Under the pieces are notes generated by a model. The model was not told where the DNA came from. It saw only the letters and a list, made by a program, of their open reading frames with translations, and did not search any database. From NCBI RefSeq assembly GCF_003865375.1, contig NZ_RQVS01000003.1, positions 171,816-235,815 on the forward strand: 64,000 nt of DNA, read 5' to 3'. A program made the position numbers and the translations under genes. Source of the DNA: Gulosibacter macacae (GTDB lineage Bacteria; Actinomycetota; Actinomycetes; Actinomycetales; Microbacteriaceae). This document shows, piece after piece, positions 36,212 through 45,741 of this stretch. Every line of letters begins with the position of its first letter. Positions within the stretch are counted from its first letter, which is position 1.

Positions 36212-36817
36212 ATGACCGGAAATCGCATCGCTACCGCCAGCCGCGAGACGAGCGAATCGAAGATCGACCTCACGATCAACCTCGACGGCACCGGACGCAG
36301 CGACATTGACACCGGAGTCCCGTTCTACGATCACATGCTCACCGCGTTTGCAAAGCACTCGCTGAGTGACCTCACGATCAAGGCCGTCGGCGACGTGCAC
36401 ATCGACGAGCACCACACCATCGAAGACACGGCGATTGTGCTCGGCCAGGCGATCCGCGAGGCGCTCGGCGACAAGCGCGGTATTGCGCGCTACGGTGACG
36501 CGCTCGTGCCGCTTGATGAGGCGCTCGCGCAGTGTGTAGTCGACATTTCGGGACGCCCCTTCCTCGTGCACTCGGGGGAGCCGGCCGGGTTCGAGTTCCA
36601 CCGCATTGGCGGACACTTCACCGGGTCGATGGTGCGCCACGCGTTCGAGGCGATCACCTTCCACGCGGGCCTCACCGTGCACATTCGTGTGCTCGAAGGC
36701 CGCGACCCGCACCACATTGCTGAGGCGGAGTTCAAGGCGTTCGCACGTGCGTTCCGCGCTGCGAAGCGCTTCGATGCTGAGGTCGACGGTGTGCCGTCCA
36801 CGAAGGGTGCCCTGTGA
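36212..36817 (+). CDS. hisB: Imidazoleglycerol-phosphate dehydratase
   Basis: Manganese-dependent dehydratase forming imidazole acetol phosphate. 201 residues with the metal-binding histidine motifs [22 protein letters not shown], and the repeats HFTGSMVRH and [14 protein letters not shown]. Monofunctional type (no histidinol phosphatase domain). 'aggagaatcacc' precedes ATG 36212. The end overlaps hisH by 4 bp. Confidence 0.97.
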   Translation: MTGNRIATASRETSESKIDLTINLDGTGRSDIDTGVPFYDHMLTAFAKHSLSDLTIKAVGDVHIDEHHTIEDTAIVLGQAIREALGDKRGIARYGDALVPLDEALAQCVVDISGRPFLVHSGEPAGFEFHRIGGHFTGSMVRHAFEAITFHAGLTVHIRVLEGRDPHHIAEAEFKAFARAFRAAKRFDAEVDGVPSTKGAL

Positions 36818-37554
36818 GCCGACCAGACGTCGTCGTGCTCGACTATGAGTCGGGCAATGTGCATTCCGCAGTCAAGGCGCTTGAAGCCGCTGGCGCGCGG
36901 GTAGAACTCACTGCCGACACCGAGCGCGCGGTCAACGCCGACGGTCTGCTGGTTCCTGGCGTGGGGAGCTTCGGCGCGGTCATGACCGCGCTCGAGGCAG
37001 CCCAGGGCCCGCGCATCATCGATCGCCGCCTTGCCGGTGGCCGACCGGTGCTCGGTATTTGTGTCGGGATGCAGGTGATGTTCGGCCGCGGACTCGAAGG
37101 TCTCGAGCCGACGACGCCTCAGCTCGCAAGTGTCGACGAGCCCCGCCGTGCCCACGCAAAGAACGCGGATGAGTTCTGGTGGGATGAACTCGAAGCGTCG
37201 GTTGACGACGGTATTGCTGGCCTCGACCAGTGGCCGGGCACAGTGCGTCGCCTGCGCGCCGAAATCTTGCCGCATATGGGTTGGAACACGGTCGACGTGG
37301 CTGAAGGATCGACGCTCTTCAAGGGTGTGGAAGAGGAACGCTTCTACTTCGTGCACAGCTTCGGTGCCACCGAGATCAACCTTGACGAAGAAATTCCCTA
37401 CGCCGAGCCGATTCGGAAGACCTATTCGACCTACGGCGAGCGCTTCCTTGCCGCGGTCGAAAACGGTCCGCTCACGGCCACGCAATTCCACCCCGAGAAG
37501 TCGGGCGAGGCGGGCATTCAGCTGCTACGAAACTGGGTCGACTCGCTCCGCTAG
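36814..37554 (+). CDS. hisH: Imidazole glycerol phosphate synthase, glutaminase subunit
   Basis: Class I glutamine amidotransferase supplying ammonia to HisF. Catalytic triad visible: Cys in [12 protein letters not shown], His and Glu in [11 protein letters not shown]; oxyanion strand PGVGSFG. 246 residues, slightly longer than many HisH because of an insertion around residues 95-130 ([20 protein letters not shown]), which occurs in actinobacteria. GTG start 36814 overlaps the hisB stop. hisF is elsewhere. Confidence 0.95.
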   Translation: MSRPDVVVLDYESGNVHSAVKALEAAGARVELTADTERAVNADGLLVPGVGSFGAVMTALEAAQGPRIIDRRLAGGRPVLGICVGMQVMFGRGLEGLEPTTPQLASVDEPRRAHAKNADEFWWDELEASVDDGIAGLDQWPGTVRRLRAEILPHMGWNTVDVAEGSTLFKGVEEERFYFVHSFGATEINLDEEIPYAEPIRKTYSTYGERFLAAVENGPLTATQFHPEKSGEAGIQLLRNWVDSLR

Positions 37555-37713
37555 ACGCACGGCTCGCTCGAGCACCAAACCCTCCCCAGTAGCGACCCGC
37601 TAGGCTGATCGGTGGTGCGCATCCCGCACCCGCTACGTCATCGCCGGTCTCGGCGAACCGCTTTCGCGCAGCAGCGCATCACCGCGCAGCCCGCAAACCA
37701 GAAGGAAACCGTT

Positions 37714-38463
37714 GTGAGCGAATTCAACACCTCGCCTACCCTCACCCTTTTCCCCGCTGTCGACATCGCCGACGGCAAGGCCGTTCGGCTTGTCCAGGGC
37801 GAAGCGGATAGCGCGACCTCGTACGGGGACCCGGTTGACGCGGCCTCGGATTGGGCCGAGCAGGGTGCCGAGTGGATTCACCTCGTCGACCTCGACGCCG
37901 CCTTTGGCCGTGGTGAGAACCGCGCCGTCATTCGCCGCGTCATTCGTGCGATGAAGGGCCGCGTGCAGGTCGAACTCTCGGGCGGCATCCGCGATGACGA
38001 GTCGCTTGAGCGCGCCGTCGAAATGGGCGTCAAGCGCATCAACCTCGGCACCGCGGCCCTCGAGAACCCCGAGTGGGCAGCTGCCGCCATCAGCCACTAC
38101 GGCGAACTCATCGCCGTCGGCCTCGACGTGCGCGGCACGACCCTCGCGGCTCGTGGCTGGACCCGCGACGGCGGTGACCTCTGGACGGTACTCGACCGCC
38201 TCGAGGCAGCAAGCTGTGCCCGATACGTCGTCACCGACGTCACCAAGGACGGCACGCTCAAGGGCCCGAACCTTGAGCTCCTCAAGGCAATCATGGAACG
38301 CACTGACCGCCCGGTCATCGCCTCGGGTGGTGTCGCCAACCTCGACGACATCGCCGCCCTGCGCGAGCTCGTGCCGCTCGGCCTCGAAGGCGCGATCGTT
38401 GGCAAGGCGCTCTACGCCGGGGCCTTCACGCTTCGTGAAGCGCTCGACGTCGCCGGCGACTAG
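37714..38463 (+). CDS. priA: Phosphoribosyl isomerase PriA (HisA/TrpF bifunctional type)
   Basis: (beta/alpha)8-barrel isomerase; in actinobacteria this protein normally serves both histidine (HisA) and tryptophan (TrpF) synthesis. 249 residues, with the catalytic Asp pair in [19 protein letters not shown] (D11-type) and [14 protein letters not shown], and phosphate-binding [12 protein letters not shown] 37714 follows 'aaggaaacc'. A 159-bp gap separates it from hisH, with a possible -10 (TAGGCT, about 37601). Confidence 0.93.
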   Translation: MSEFNTSPTLTLFPAVDIADGKAVRLVQGEADSATSYGDPVDAASDWAEQGAEWIHLVDLDAAFGRGENRAVIRRVIRAMKGRVQVELSGGIRDDESLERAVEMGVKRINLGTAALENPEWAAAAISHYGELIAVGLDVRGTTLAARGWTRDGGDLWTVLDRLEAASCARYVVTDVTKDGTLKGPNLELLKAIMERTDRPVIASGGVANLDDIAALRELVPLGLEGAIVGKALYAGAFTLREALDVAGD

Positions 38464-38471
38464 TCGTAACA

Positions 38472-39350
38472 ATGGTCGAGATTCCACCGCACCTCCACGG
38501 CCATCTCACTGATTCCGCCGGTCAGCCCTGGGCTGGCCGCACCTTCAGCGATAACCCGTGGCAGGACGACGATGGCTCGGCGCCCGAATCGCTCCTCACC
38601 GCGCTGGCAGCTTTCCACGCCGGTGAAGCGCCGAGCAGTGCAGTTATTGACGCCCTGCGCGAGGTGCGGCTGCTCGTGCCTCTCGTCGCCGAACTTGGCG
38701 AAGCGGGCACGAACGAGCAGGGGATGACCGTCGACAAGTCGGCCGACCTCTCCATCGTGACGGTGGCCGGTCCCGATGGACGCGGCATCGTGCCGGTGTT
38801 TTCATCGACCGCTGCCATGCAACGCTGGGATGCGCAGGCCCGGCCGGTACCGGTCGACGCCCGCCGCGCGGCACTCGCGACGGTTGAGGAACAGACTGAC
38901 CTGCTCATCCTCGACCCCGGCAGTGACACGGAGTTTGTCGTGCGCCGTCCGGCAGTCTGGGCGATTGCCCAGGGCGACCCATACCTCGAACCATGGCGCG
39001 ATCAGGTCGTGCTCGATAGCGCGACAGCCCTCCTCGACGTCGACCCGCGCATCCAAGGCATCGATCTGCGACCCGGCGACCCGCAAGCCCGCTTTGCCGG
39101 CCCGGAACTCGAAATTGTCGCGCTCATTGCCGACGAACTGGATGCGCCGGCGCGTCAAGAGCTACTCGCCAGCATCAGCAAACGCATTTCGAGCAACGCT
39201 GAACTCGTCACCCGCATCGACTCGCTCGCCCTCGCAATTGAGCAGATTGCAGCTGGGGGAGGGTCAACCCCCGGTACCACTCCCGGTCAGCCGGTCGATT
39301 CCGGCGAATCCACGGGGAGGCGGGGTTTCTGGCGGCGCAACCGTCGGTAG
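38472..39350 (+). CDS. SseB family protein
   Basis: 292 residues. The N-terminal SseB domain (about 10-130) is recognised from the pattern LREVRLLVPLVAELGEAG...GRGIVPVFSSTAAMQRWD, common in actinobacteria next to his genes and infC. A second, less conserved region follows (about 140-270), ending in a Gly/Thr/Pro-rich tail and basic terminus. Molecular function is unknown; the name comes from an E. coli protein of uncertain role. Starts 9 bp after priA and is probably cotranscribed. Confidence 0.8.
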   Translation: MVEIPPHLHGHLTDSAGQPWAGRTFSDNPWQDDDGSAPESLLTALAAFHAGEAPSSAVIDALREVRLLVPLVAELGEAGTNEQGMTVDKSADLSIVTVAGPDGRGIVPVFSSTAAMQRWDAQARPVPVDARRAALATVEEQTDLLILDPGSDTEFVVRRPAVWAIAQGDPYLEPWRDQVVLDSATALLDVDPRIQGIDLRPGDPQARFAGPELEIVALIADELDAPARQELLASISKRISSNAELVTRIDSLALAIEQIAAGGGSTPGTTPGQPVDSGESTGRRGFWRRNRR

Positions 39351-39359
39351 GCTCATGGA

Positions 39360-41879
39360 ATGCGCCACGCTGACCCCGCAGATACCACCCAGGTAGCGAC
39401 GCCTCAGGCCGAAGTCGAAGTACCCAAAATGCAGCCCGCCGATCTCGCGCGGGGCATGACCCGGGCCGAGGTCGATCACAGTCGTGCGGAGTTCGGCACC
39501 AATGAGTTGCCCTCGGCAACGAGCCGCTCGATGTGGGCGATTCTGCGGGCGAACGTCTTCACGCTGTTCAACCTGATCGTGCTCGCCTGCTTCACCCTCC
39601 TCGCCTTCCTCGGTCGGTGGCAGGATGCAATCTTCGGCTTCTCGGCTATCGCCAACTCGATCATCGGTGTCTGGCAGGAGTCGTCAGCGAAGCGGCAACT
39701 CGACAACCTCATGGTGCTGCACGCGCCGCTTGCGCGCGTACTGCGCGAGGGCGAAGTCGAAGAGATCGCCCGCGAAGACCTCGTGCTCGGTGATGTCATC
39801 CAGGTACGGGCGGGCGACCAGGTGCCCGCCGATGCGCGAGTGCTCAGTGCGGCCGGTCTGCAGGTCGACGAGTCGCTCCTCACCGGTGAAGAGGATGCGG
39901 TTGATAAGGCCACCGGCGCACCGCTACTTTCGGGAGCCATCGTCGTTGCCGGTCACGGCGCCGCGCTCGTCGTGCGCGTTGGCGCCGACTCGTTTGCCGC
40001 CAAGCTCACCGCCGAGGCCAAGCGTTTCTCGCTCGTCAACTCGGAGATTCGCAACGGCCTCAACAAGGTGCTGCGCATCGTCGCGTTCTTGCTCTTGCCG
40101 GTCATGCTCATTGCGGTCAATGGCCAGATGAACGCCTTTGGTGGCTGGGGTGTCGCGCTCGGGAATGATGCCTGGCGCGATGCTGCGGTCGGCGCAGTTG
40201 CGGCCGCGATCGCGATGGTGCCGCTCGGGCTCCTCCTCATGACCTCGGTGGCGTTTGCTGCTGGGGCGCTCAAGCTCGGTCGTCGCAAGGTGCTCGTTCA
40301 GGAACTCCACGCGGTTGAGGGCCTTGCGCGCGTCGACATGCTCTGCTTCGACAAGACCGGCACGCTTACCGAGGGTGGCGTGGCCTATTGGGACACGCAT
40401 CCGACCGCAGACCCGCAACCAGGCTGGGACGAGGCGCTCGCTGCGATCGCCGCCGATGATGGCGCGAATGACTCGGCTGCCTGCCTCGCCGAGGCCTACC
40501 CGGCAACGCTCGCGGCGCGCATCAGCGAGCAGATTCCGTTCTCGTCGCAGCGCAAGTGGTCGGCCATTAGCGTCGCCGCAGGCACCGCGACCGGCACCTG
40601 GATCTTCGGTGCACCCGACATCATTCTGCAGCGCGGCAAGGATGACGAGCTGCTTGAGCGCGTCAACGAACTCAGCAATGAGGGCCGCCGCGTGATCGCG
40701 ATGTGCTACTCGCCGACAGTGCTGGATGCAGCGGCGGCGAAGTCGGAGCAGCTGCCGAGCGACCGCATCGGCACGCTCGCCGTGTCGTTGCGCGAGCGCA
40801 TCCGCACCGACGCCGCCGACACCGTTCGCTACTTCCGCGAAGAGGGCGTCGACCTCCGAGTGATCTCTGGCGACGACCCGCGCACGGTCGCCGCAGTGGC
40901 TCGCGAAGTGGGCCTCATTGAGGCTGATGACGATGGCTTCGACGCGCGCACGCTTCCCGAAGACCCGGAGGCGCTTGCCGAGGTGCTCGAGCACGAGCGT
41001 GTATTTGGTCGGGTCACCCCGACGCAGAAGAAGGCCATGGTGCAGGCGCTGCAATCGCGCGGACACGTCGTCGCCATGACTGGCGACGGGGTGAACGATG
41101 TGCTCGCGCTCAAGGAGGCTGACCTCGGCATCGCCATGGGCCACGGCTCAGCGGCTGCCCGCGCGGTATCGCGGCTCACGTTGCTCGACAACCAGTTCCA
41201 GGCGATGCCCGATGTCGTGCGTGAGGGGCGACAGGCGATTGCCAATGTCGAGCGCGTCTCGATGCTCTACCTCTCCAAGACCGCCTACGCGATTCTTTTC
41301 GCCGTCATCTTTGGGGCGCTCCTCTGGCAGTACCCGTTCCTGCCGCGCCAGATGTCGATCCTCGACGGCTTCACGATCGGTTGGCCGGCCTTCGTGCTCG
41401 CCCTCCTGCCGAATAATCGCCGCTATGTGACCGGGTTCTTCCGTCGCGCGGTGTCATTCGCCGTGCCCGCTGGCGTCATCGTCGCCCTCGGCATTGTGTC
41501 GGTGGCGATCGTTGGCCGCCTCACCGCGGCGACGATTCAGGAGCAGCAGACGGCGGCATCCTTTGTGCTCGCGATTCTTGGTCTCTGGATCTTGAGCCTC
41601 GTCTGCCGACCATTCGCGCCCGTGCTCATTGCAGTACTCATCGGTGCGATCACGGTGTTCTTCCTCACGCTCATCGTGCCGTTCGCGCGCTGGTTCCTCG
41701 AGTACACCTGGCCGACCACCGAGCTCTGGTGGACGATCGGCATTGCCGGTGTCGTTGGCGTGATTCTGCTTGAGATTCACGGCCGGATGCACGCCCGTCG
41801 CACCGGGCGCGAGCTCGCCGACTCGAGCGCGCGCACACAAGAGCGGCGCCAACGCATCGCTGCGCGGCGCCGCAAGTAG
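39360..41879 (+). CDS. CtpE-like P-type cation ATPase with altered M4 motif
   Basis: 839-residue P-type ATPase: actuator domain with LLTGEEDAV, phosphorylation site D331-KTGTLT, hinge MTGDGVNDVLALKEADLGIAMG, about ten membrane helices and a basic C-terminus. Overall layout resembles mycobacterial CtpE, a calcium-uptake pump. The helix-M4 motif, normally PEGL with a Glu that helps bind the cation, reads P288-L-G-L291 here. The ion may thus differ, or the site may be supplied by other helices. It follows SseB by 9 bp and ends at a dispersed repeat. Confidence 0.88.
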   Translation: MRHADPADTTQVATPQAEVEVPKMQPADLARGMTRAEVDHSRAEFGTNELPSATSRSMWAILRANVFTLFNLIVLACFTLLAFLGRWQDAIFGFSAIANSIIGVWQESSAKRQLDNLMVLHAPLARVLREGEVEEIAREDLVLGDVIQVRAGDQVPADARVLSAAGLQVDESLLTGEEDAVDKATGAPLLSGAIVVAGHGAALVVRVGADSFAAKLTAEAKRFSLVNSEIRNGLNKVLRIVAFLLLPVMLIAVNGQMNAFGGWGVALGNDAWRDAAVGAVAAAIAMVPLGLLLMTSVAFAAGALKLGRRKVLVQELHAVEGLARVDMLCFDKTGTLTEGGVAYWDTHPTADPQPGWDEALAAIAADDGANDSAACLAEAYPATLAARISEQIPFSSQRKWSAISVAAGTATGTWIFGAPDIILQRGKDDELLERVNELSNEGRRVIAMCYSPTVLDAAAAKSEQLPSDRIGTLAVSLRERIRTDAADTVRYFREEGVDLRVISGDDPRTVAAVAREVGLIEADDDGFDARTLPEDPEALAEVLEHERVFGRVTPTQKKAMVQALQSRGHVVAMTGDGVNDVLALKEADLGIAMGHGSAAARAVSRLTLLDNQFQAMPDVVREGRQAIANVERVSMLYLSKTAYAILFAVIFGALLWQYPFLPRQMSILDGFTIGWPAFVLALLPNNRRYVTGFFRRAVSFAVPAGVIVALGIVSVAIVGRLTAATIQEQQTAASFVLAILGLWILSLVCRPFAPVLIAVLIGAITVFFLTLIVPFARWFLEYTWPTTELWWTIGIAGVVGVILLEIHGRMHARRTGRELADSSARTQERRQRIAARRRK

Positions 41880-41892
41880 GGGCGTGAGGGGC

Positions 41893-41960
41893 CTCGATAC
41901 GGCCTGCGGCCTACTCGACCACCCAATAGTCTGGTTGGTCGAGTAGCGAAGCGTATCGAG
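41893..41960. repeat. Intergenic palindromic repeat, Microbacteriaceae 'ctcgatacg...actcgacca' type; probable terminator
   Basis: Outer arms ctcgatacg (41893-41901) and cgtatcgag (41952-41960); inner arms ctactcgacca (41911-41921) and tggtcgagtag (41936-41946). Sequences of this kind recur in gaps between convergent genes of this family's genomes. Only this copy is in the window. Confidence 0.75.
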
Positions 41961-41977
41961 ACCCTCCGCCGCCAGGC

Positions 41978-42367
41978 CTAACCGAAGACTGGGCCGGTGA
42001 ACTCTTCGCCAGGGCCCTTCCCAATCGCATCCGGGATGGTCGATGCCTCGCGGAACGCAAGCTGCAGCGAGCGCAAACCATCGCGTAGCGGACGCGCGTG
42101 ATGGTCGCCAAGGTAGGGGAGTGACCCCTGCAGGAGCCCCGCCAGCGCCGAGATCACCTTGCGTGCCTCGTCGAGGTCGGTGGTCTCATCGCCCTCTTCG
42201 GCAAGGCCGAGATGCACGGCTGCCGAGCTCATGAGGTGGATGGCCACCGTGGCGATCAGCTCAACTGCCGGCACCTCAGCGATGTCACGCGTCTCATCAG
42301 CGACATCGTCAAAGCCAATTCCGGCGGTCGCAGCTGCGTCCTCGGCGGGGATACTCGAATCTGACAA
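41978..42367 (-). CDS. DUF1844 family protein
   Basis: 129-residue protein of unknown function found next to infC in actinobacteria. The core is VPAVELIATVAIHLMSSAAVHLGL (about residues 32-55) and LDEARKVISALAGLLQGS; the tail is Pro/Gly-rich. I propose TTG 42367 as start: on the minus strand 'aaggaacacc' lies just before it, and the protein then begins LSDSSIPAED. Upstream codons overlap the infC promoter region. Divergent from infC. Confidence 0.83.
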   Translation of the reverse strand: MSDSSIPAEDAAATAGIGFDDVADETRDIAEVPAVELIATVAIHLMSSAAVHLGLAEEGDETTDLDEARKVISALAGLLQGSLPYLGDHHARPLRDGLRSLQLAFREASTIPDAIGKGPGEEFTGPVFG

Positions 42368-42394
42368 GGTGTTCCTTCCAGTGATGAAGTCTGT

Positions 42395-42400
42395 TATTCT
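42395..42400 (+). promoter_or_regulatory. Candidate -10 (TATTCT) of the infC operon
   Basis: TATTCT on the plus strand, about 262 bp before infC. The -35 region is not obvious. Confidence 0.4.
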
Positions 42401-42661
42401 GGACGACGGTGTCTGCACCGCAACTTGCTGTGCGGACTCTAAGACAAGAGGATTCGTCCCACCCGCGTCTACCGCTCAAGGTTACCGGGTACGCCACCTC
42501 CTCCCGCCGGTCACCGATTGGCAAGAGAGATCCTGACAACTTTGGTTGTCACATGGATGCCGGGTGGTAGCCGCGTGCGCAGCGACTTCGGTCGCGCCGG
42601 GTGGGGAGAATCTGTGTTCCTCACCGGTGGAGCAATTCACACGCGAGCAAAGGAGTAATCC
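42401..42661 (+). ncRNA. Structured 5' leader of infC-rpmI-rplT, possible regulatory RNA
   Basis: About 260 nt without a gene. It contains clear local hairpins: TGACAAC-tttg-GTTGTCA (42534-42551) and gcgac-ttcg-gtcgc (42582-42595, a UUCG tetraloop inside a longer GC-rich stem). IF3-L35-L20 operons are commonly autoregulated through their leaders by L20 or IF3 in other bacteria. I cannot match this one to a named RNA family. Confidence 0.45.
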
Positions 42662-43302
<641 letters not shown>

Positions 43303-43303
<1 letters not shown>

Positions 43304-43497
43304 TGCCGAAGCAGAAGACCCACTCGGGCACGAAGAAGCGCTTCAAGCTCACCGGTACCGGCAAGGTCATGAAGCAGCAGGCTGGCATGCGCCACAACCT
43401 CGAGGTGAAGGCACCCGGCCGCAAGGCTCGCCTGAACCAGGACCAGGTCCTCGCACCGCAGGACGCCAAGGTCATCAAGAAGCTGCTGGGCAAGTAA
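43303..43497 (+). CDS. rpmI: 50S ribosomal protein L35
   Basis: 64 residues, almost the family length. [21 protein letters not shown] at the start and [18 protein letters not shown] are diagnostic. 'aaggagaactg' provides the ribosome-binding site inside infC's end, and the ATG overlaps infC's stop (tgatg). Part of infC-rpmI-rplT. Confidence 0.97.
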
Positions 43498-43537
43498 GCC
43501 CGCCCGAAACACCACAAGAATTTAGGAGAACACTGCA

Positions 43538-43924
43538 ATGGCACGTGTGAAGCGGGCAGTCAACGCCCACAAGAAGCGTCGCGTAATCCTCGAACGCGCC
43601 TCGGGTTACCGTGGCCAGCGCTCGCGCCTTTACCGCAAGGCGAAGGAGCAGGTCACCCACTCGTTCGTGTACAACTACGCGCACCGCAAGGACCGCAAGG
43701 GTGACTTCCGTCGCCTGTGGATCCAGCGCATCAACGCTGCGTCGCGTGCGAACGGCCTCACCTACAACCGGTTCATCCAGGGCCTGCGCCTTGCCGGTAT
43801 TGAGGTTGACCGCCGCATCCTCGCCGAGCTCGCCGTGAACGAGCCCGCCGTGTTCGCCGCCATCGTCGAGTCGGCCAAGGCCGCGCTGCCCGAGAACACC
43901 TCGGCACCGAAGGTTGCTGCGTAG
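43538..43924 (+). CDS. rplT: 50S ribosomal protein L20
   Basis: 128 residues. [19 protein letters not shown] and [21 protein letters not shown] at the N-terminus, [20 protein letters not shown] and [23 protein letters not shown] in the core are all family features. 'aggagaacactgca' precedes ATG. A good terminator follows. In other bacteria L20 represses this operon by binding its leader. Confidence 0.97.
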   Translation: MARVKRAVNAHKKRRVILERASGYRGQRSRLYRKAKEQVTHSFVYNYAHRKDRKGDFRRLWIQRINAASRANGLTYNRFIQGLRLAGIEVDRRILAELAVNEPAVFAAIVESAKAALPENTSAPKVAA

Positions 43925-43939
43925 TCCACACGACTACTT

Positions 43940-43978
43940 CGACCGGCCGAGCTGCGCAATCGCGTGCTCGGCCGGTCG
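43940..43978 (+). terminator. Terminator of the infC-rpmI-rplT operon
   Basis: 43940-43952 pairs perfectly with 43966-43978 (13 bp GC-rich) around a 13-nt loop, followed by cctttccct. Confidence 0.8.
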
Positions 43979-44030
43979 CGCCTTTCCCTCATTCGCCACT
44001 GCATCCATTTGAACCCGGCAGGAGCCAGCC

Positions 44031-44831
44031 ATGATCGAATCCGTCCGCAACCTCAAGGTGCGCGAAGTGCGCAAGCTTGCACAGAAGGCCGAGCGCACTG
44101 AGCGTGGACTATTCGTGCTGGAGGGGCCTCAGGCCGTGCGTGAAGCGCTCGCGGCGCGTCCGGAGCTCATCACCGAGCTCTACGCAACACCGACTGCGAT
44201 CGAGCGTCACAGTGAATTGCGCGAGCTTGCCGAACGTGCCGAGGTTGACCTCGTGTGGGCGACCGAAGAGGTCGTGGATGCAATGTGCGACACTCGCAAT
44301 CCGCAGGGCGTTGTCGCTGTGGCGAAGCAATTTCCCACCGCGCTCAAGCGTCTGTTCGATGAGGGCCCGAAGCTCGTTGCCATTCTCGAAGAGGTGCGCG
44401 ACCCTGGCAACCTCGGCACGATTATCCGTGTTGCCGACTCGGCAGGCGCGGATGCGGTGATTATCACTGGCCGCAGTGTCGACCTCTACAACCCCAAGGT
44501 CGTGCGTTCCACCACCGGCTCGATTTTCCACATCCCGGTGGCCATCGACGTTGAGTTCGATGAGGCGGCCGCGCGTGCTCGCGATGCCGGACTGCGTCTG
44601 GTCGCCGCGGATGTACGCGGCGACGACCTGCTCACGGCTCGTGAAGCTGGTGAACTCGAACAGCCAACGGCGTGGGTGTTTGGCAACGAAGCTCGCGGTC
44701 TCGAAGCGAGCGTTGTCGCGCAGTGCGATGCTTCGCTGCGCGTGCCAATTTACGGTGCTGCAGAATCTATGAATCTTGCCACCGCCGCAAGTGTGTGTCT
44801 CTACGAATCTGCGTTCGCTCAGCGCCGTTGA
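44031..44831 (+). CDS. TrmH/SpoU-family RNA 2'-O-methyltransferase
   Basis: 266-residue SPOUT methyltransferase. The N-terminal substrate-binding domain (about 1-100) is of the L30e-like type (KLAQKAERTERGLFVLEGPQAV); the catalytic domain has motif 1 DPGNLGTIIRVADSAGADAVI, motif 2 WVFGNEARGLE, and motif 3 VPIYGAAESMNLATAAS that forms the SAM-binding knot. Methylates ribose of rRNA or tRNA; the exact target (for example 23S rRNA) is not evident. Between rplT and a transporter operon; often found beside pheST in actinobacteria, as nearly here. Confidence 0.9.
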   Translation: MIESVRNLKVREVRKLAQKAERTERGLFVLEGPQAVREALAARPELITELYATPTAIERHSELRELAERAEVDLVWATEEVVDAMCDTRNPQGVVAVAKQFPTALKRLFDEGPKLVAILEEVRDPGNLGTIIRVADSAGADAVIITGRSVDLYNPKVVRSTTGSIFHIPVAIDVEFDEAAARARDAGLRLVAADVRGDDLLTAREAGELEQPTAWVFGNEARGLEASVVAQCDASLRVPIYGAAESMNLATAASVCLYESAFAQRR

Positions 44832-44908
44832 GTTGTGGGAATCACTGCAATCTCATTACGAGCTTGTAAACCTTGCGGTGACAACGGTTCTCACAGCTAG
44901 GTGCCCGC

Positions 44909-44914
44909 TACGGT
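44909..44914 (+). promoter_or_regulatory. -10 element TACGGT of the glutamate-type ABC operon, leaderless type
   Basis: TACGGT ends 7 nt before ATG 44922. It sits in the loop of a small inverted repeat gcccgc/gcgggc (44903-44908 with 44916-44921). Confidence 0.4.
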
Positions 44915-44921
44915 TGCGGGC

Positions 44922-45686
44922 ATGCAATCCGACAATGTCGCCGGAAATGATGATCCCCTCGTCGTAGTCAGTGGTGTGAACAAGTGGTACGGCGAACACC
45001 ACGTGCTCAAAGACATCAACACCACCGTTGCTCGGGGTGAGGTCGTCGTCGTGATCGGGCCCTCAGGTTCGGGTAAATCGACGCTCTGTCGCGCGATCAA
45101 TCGACTCGAGACGGTACAAGAGGGCGAGATCTTGATCGACGGGGTCAAGCTCCCTGAGGAGGGTGCCGATCTCGCCAAGCTCCGCAGCGACGTTGGCATG
45201 GTGTTCCAGTCGTTCAACCTCTTCGCCCACAAAACGGTGCTTGAGAATGTGACGCTCGCACCCATCAAAGTGCGCAAAATGAAAAAGGCCGACGCCGAAG
45301 CGCGAGCAATGAAGCTCCTCCAACGAGTCGGCGTCGAAGCCCACGCACACAAGATGCCCGCGCAGCTTTCGGGTGGTCAGCAACAGCGAGTCGCCATCGC
45401 CCGCTCACTGGCGATGGATCCCAAGCTCATCCTGCTTGATGAACCAACCTCGGCGCTTGACCCAGAAATGATCAACGAGGTGCTCGATGTCATGATCGAG
45501 CTGGCGCGTGAGGGCATGACGATGATTGTCGTGACTCACGAGATGGGATTCGCCCGCAAGGCGGCCAATCGCGTCATCTTCATGGCCGAAGGCGCAATTG
45601 TCGAGGAAGCCGCGCCCGACGAGTTCTTCACCAATCCACGCACCGAACGGGCACAGGAATTCCTTTCCAAGATCTTGCATAACTAG
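44922..45686 (+). CDS. gluA: Glutamate-type ABC transporter, ATP-binding protein
   Basis: 254-residue amino-acid importer ATPase. Walker A GPSGSGKST, signature LSGGQQQR, Walker [16 protein letters not shown], switch VVTHEMGFARKAANRVIFM. Gene order ATPase-binding protein-permease-permease equals gluABCD of Corynebacterium. ATG 44922 chosen for its leaderless -10; GTG 44901 in the same frame is the alternative. Distinct from the importer ATPase at 16256, whose signature starts with Cys. Confidence 0.92.
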   Translation: MQSDNVAGNDDPLVVVSGVNKWYGEHHVLKDINTTVARGEVVVVIGPSGSGKSTLCRAINRLETVQEGEILIDGVKLPEEGADLAKLRSDVGMVFQSFNLFAHKTVLENVTLAPIKVRKMKKADAEARAMKLLQRVGVEAHAHKMPAQLSGGQQQRVAIARSLAMDPKLILLDEPTSALDPEMINEVLDVMIELAREGMTMIVVTHEMGFARKAANRVIFMAEGAIVEEAAPDEFFTNPRTERAQEFLSKILHN

Positions 45687-45741
45687 CTCACTCGATACCG
45701 AATTCAAATATCCAATCCCTTCACCTGACAAAGGAGTTCCC

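Noticed and set aside
37555..37713. Possible tRNA or small gene in the hisH-priA gap
   Set aside because: No cloverleaf or T-loop consensus found; the open frame leading into priA lacks a ribosome-binding site and family sequence.
39924..41144. Minus-strand frame of about 400 codons inside the P-type ATPase gene
   Set aside because: Antisense to a gene whose catalytic motifs are intact; no homology features.
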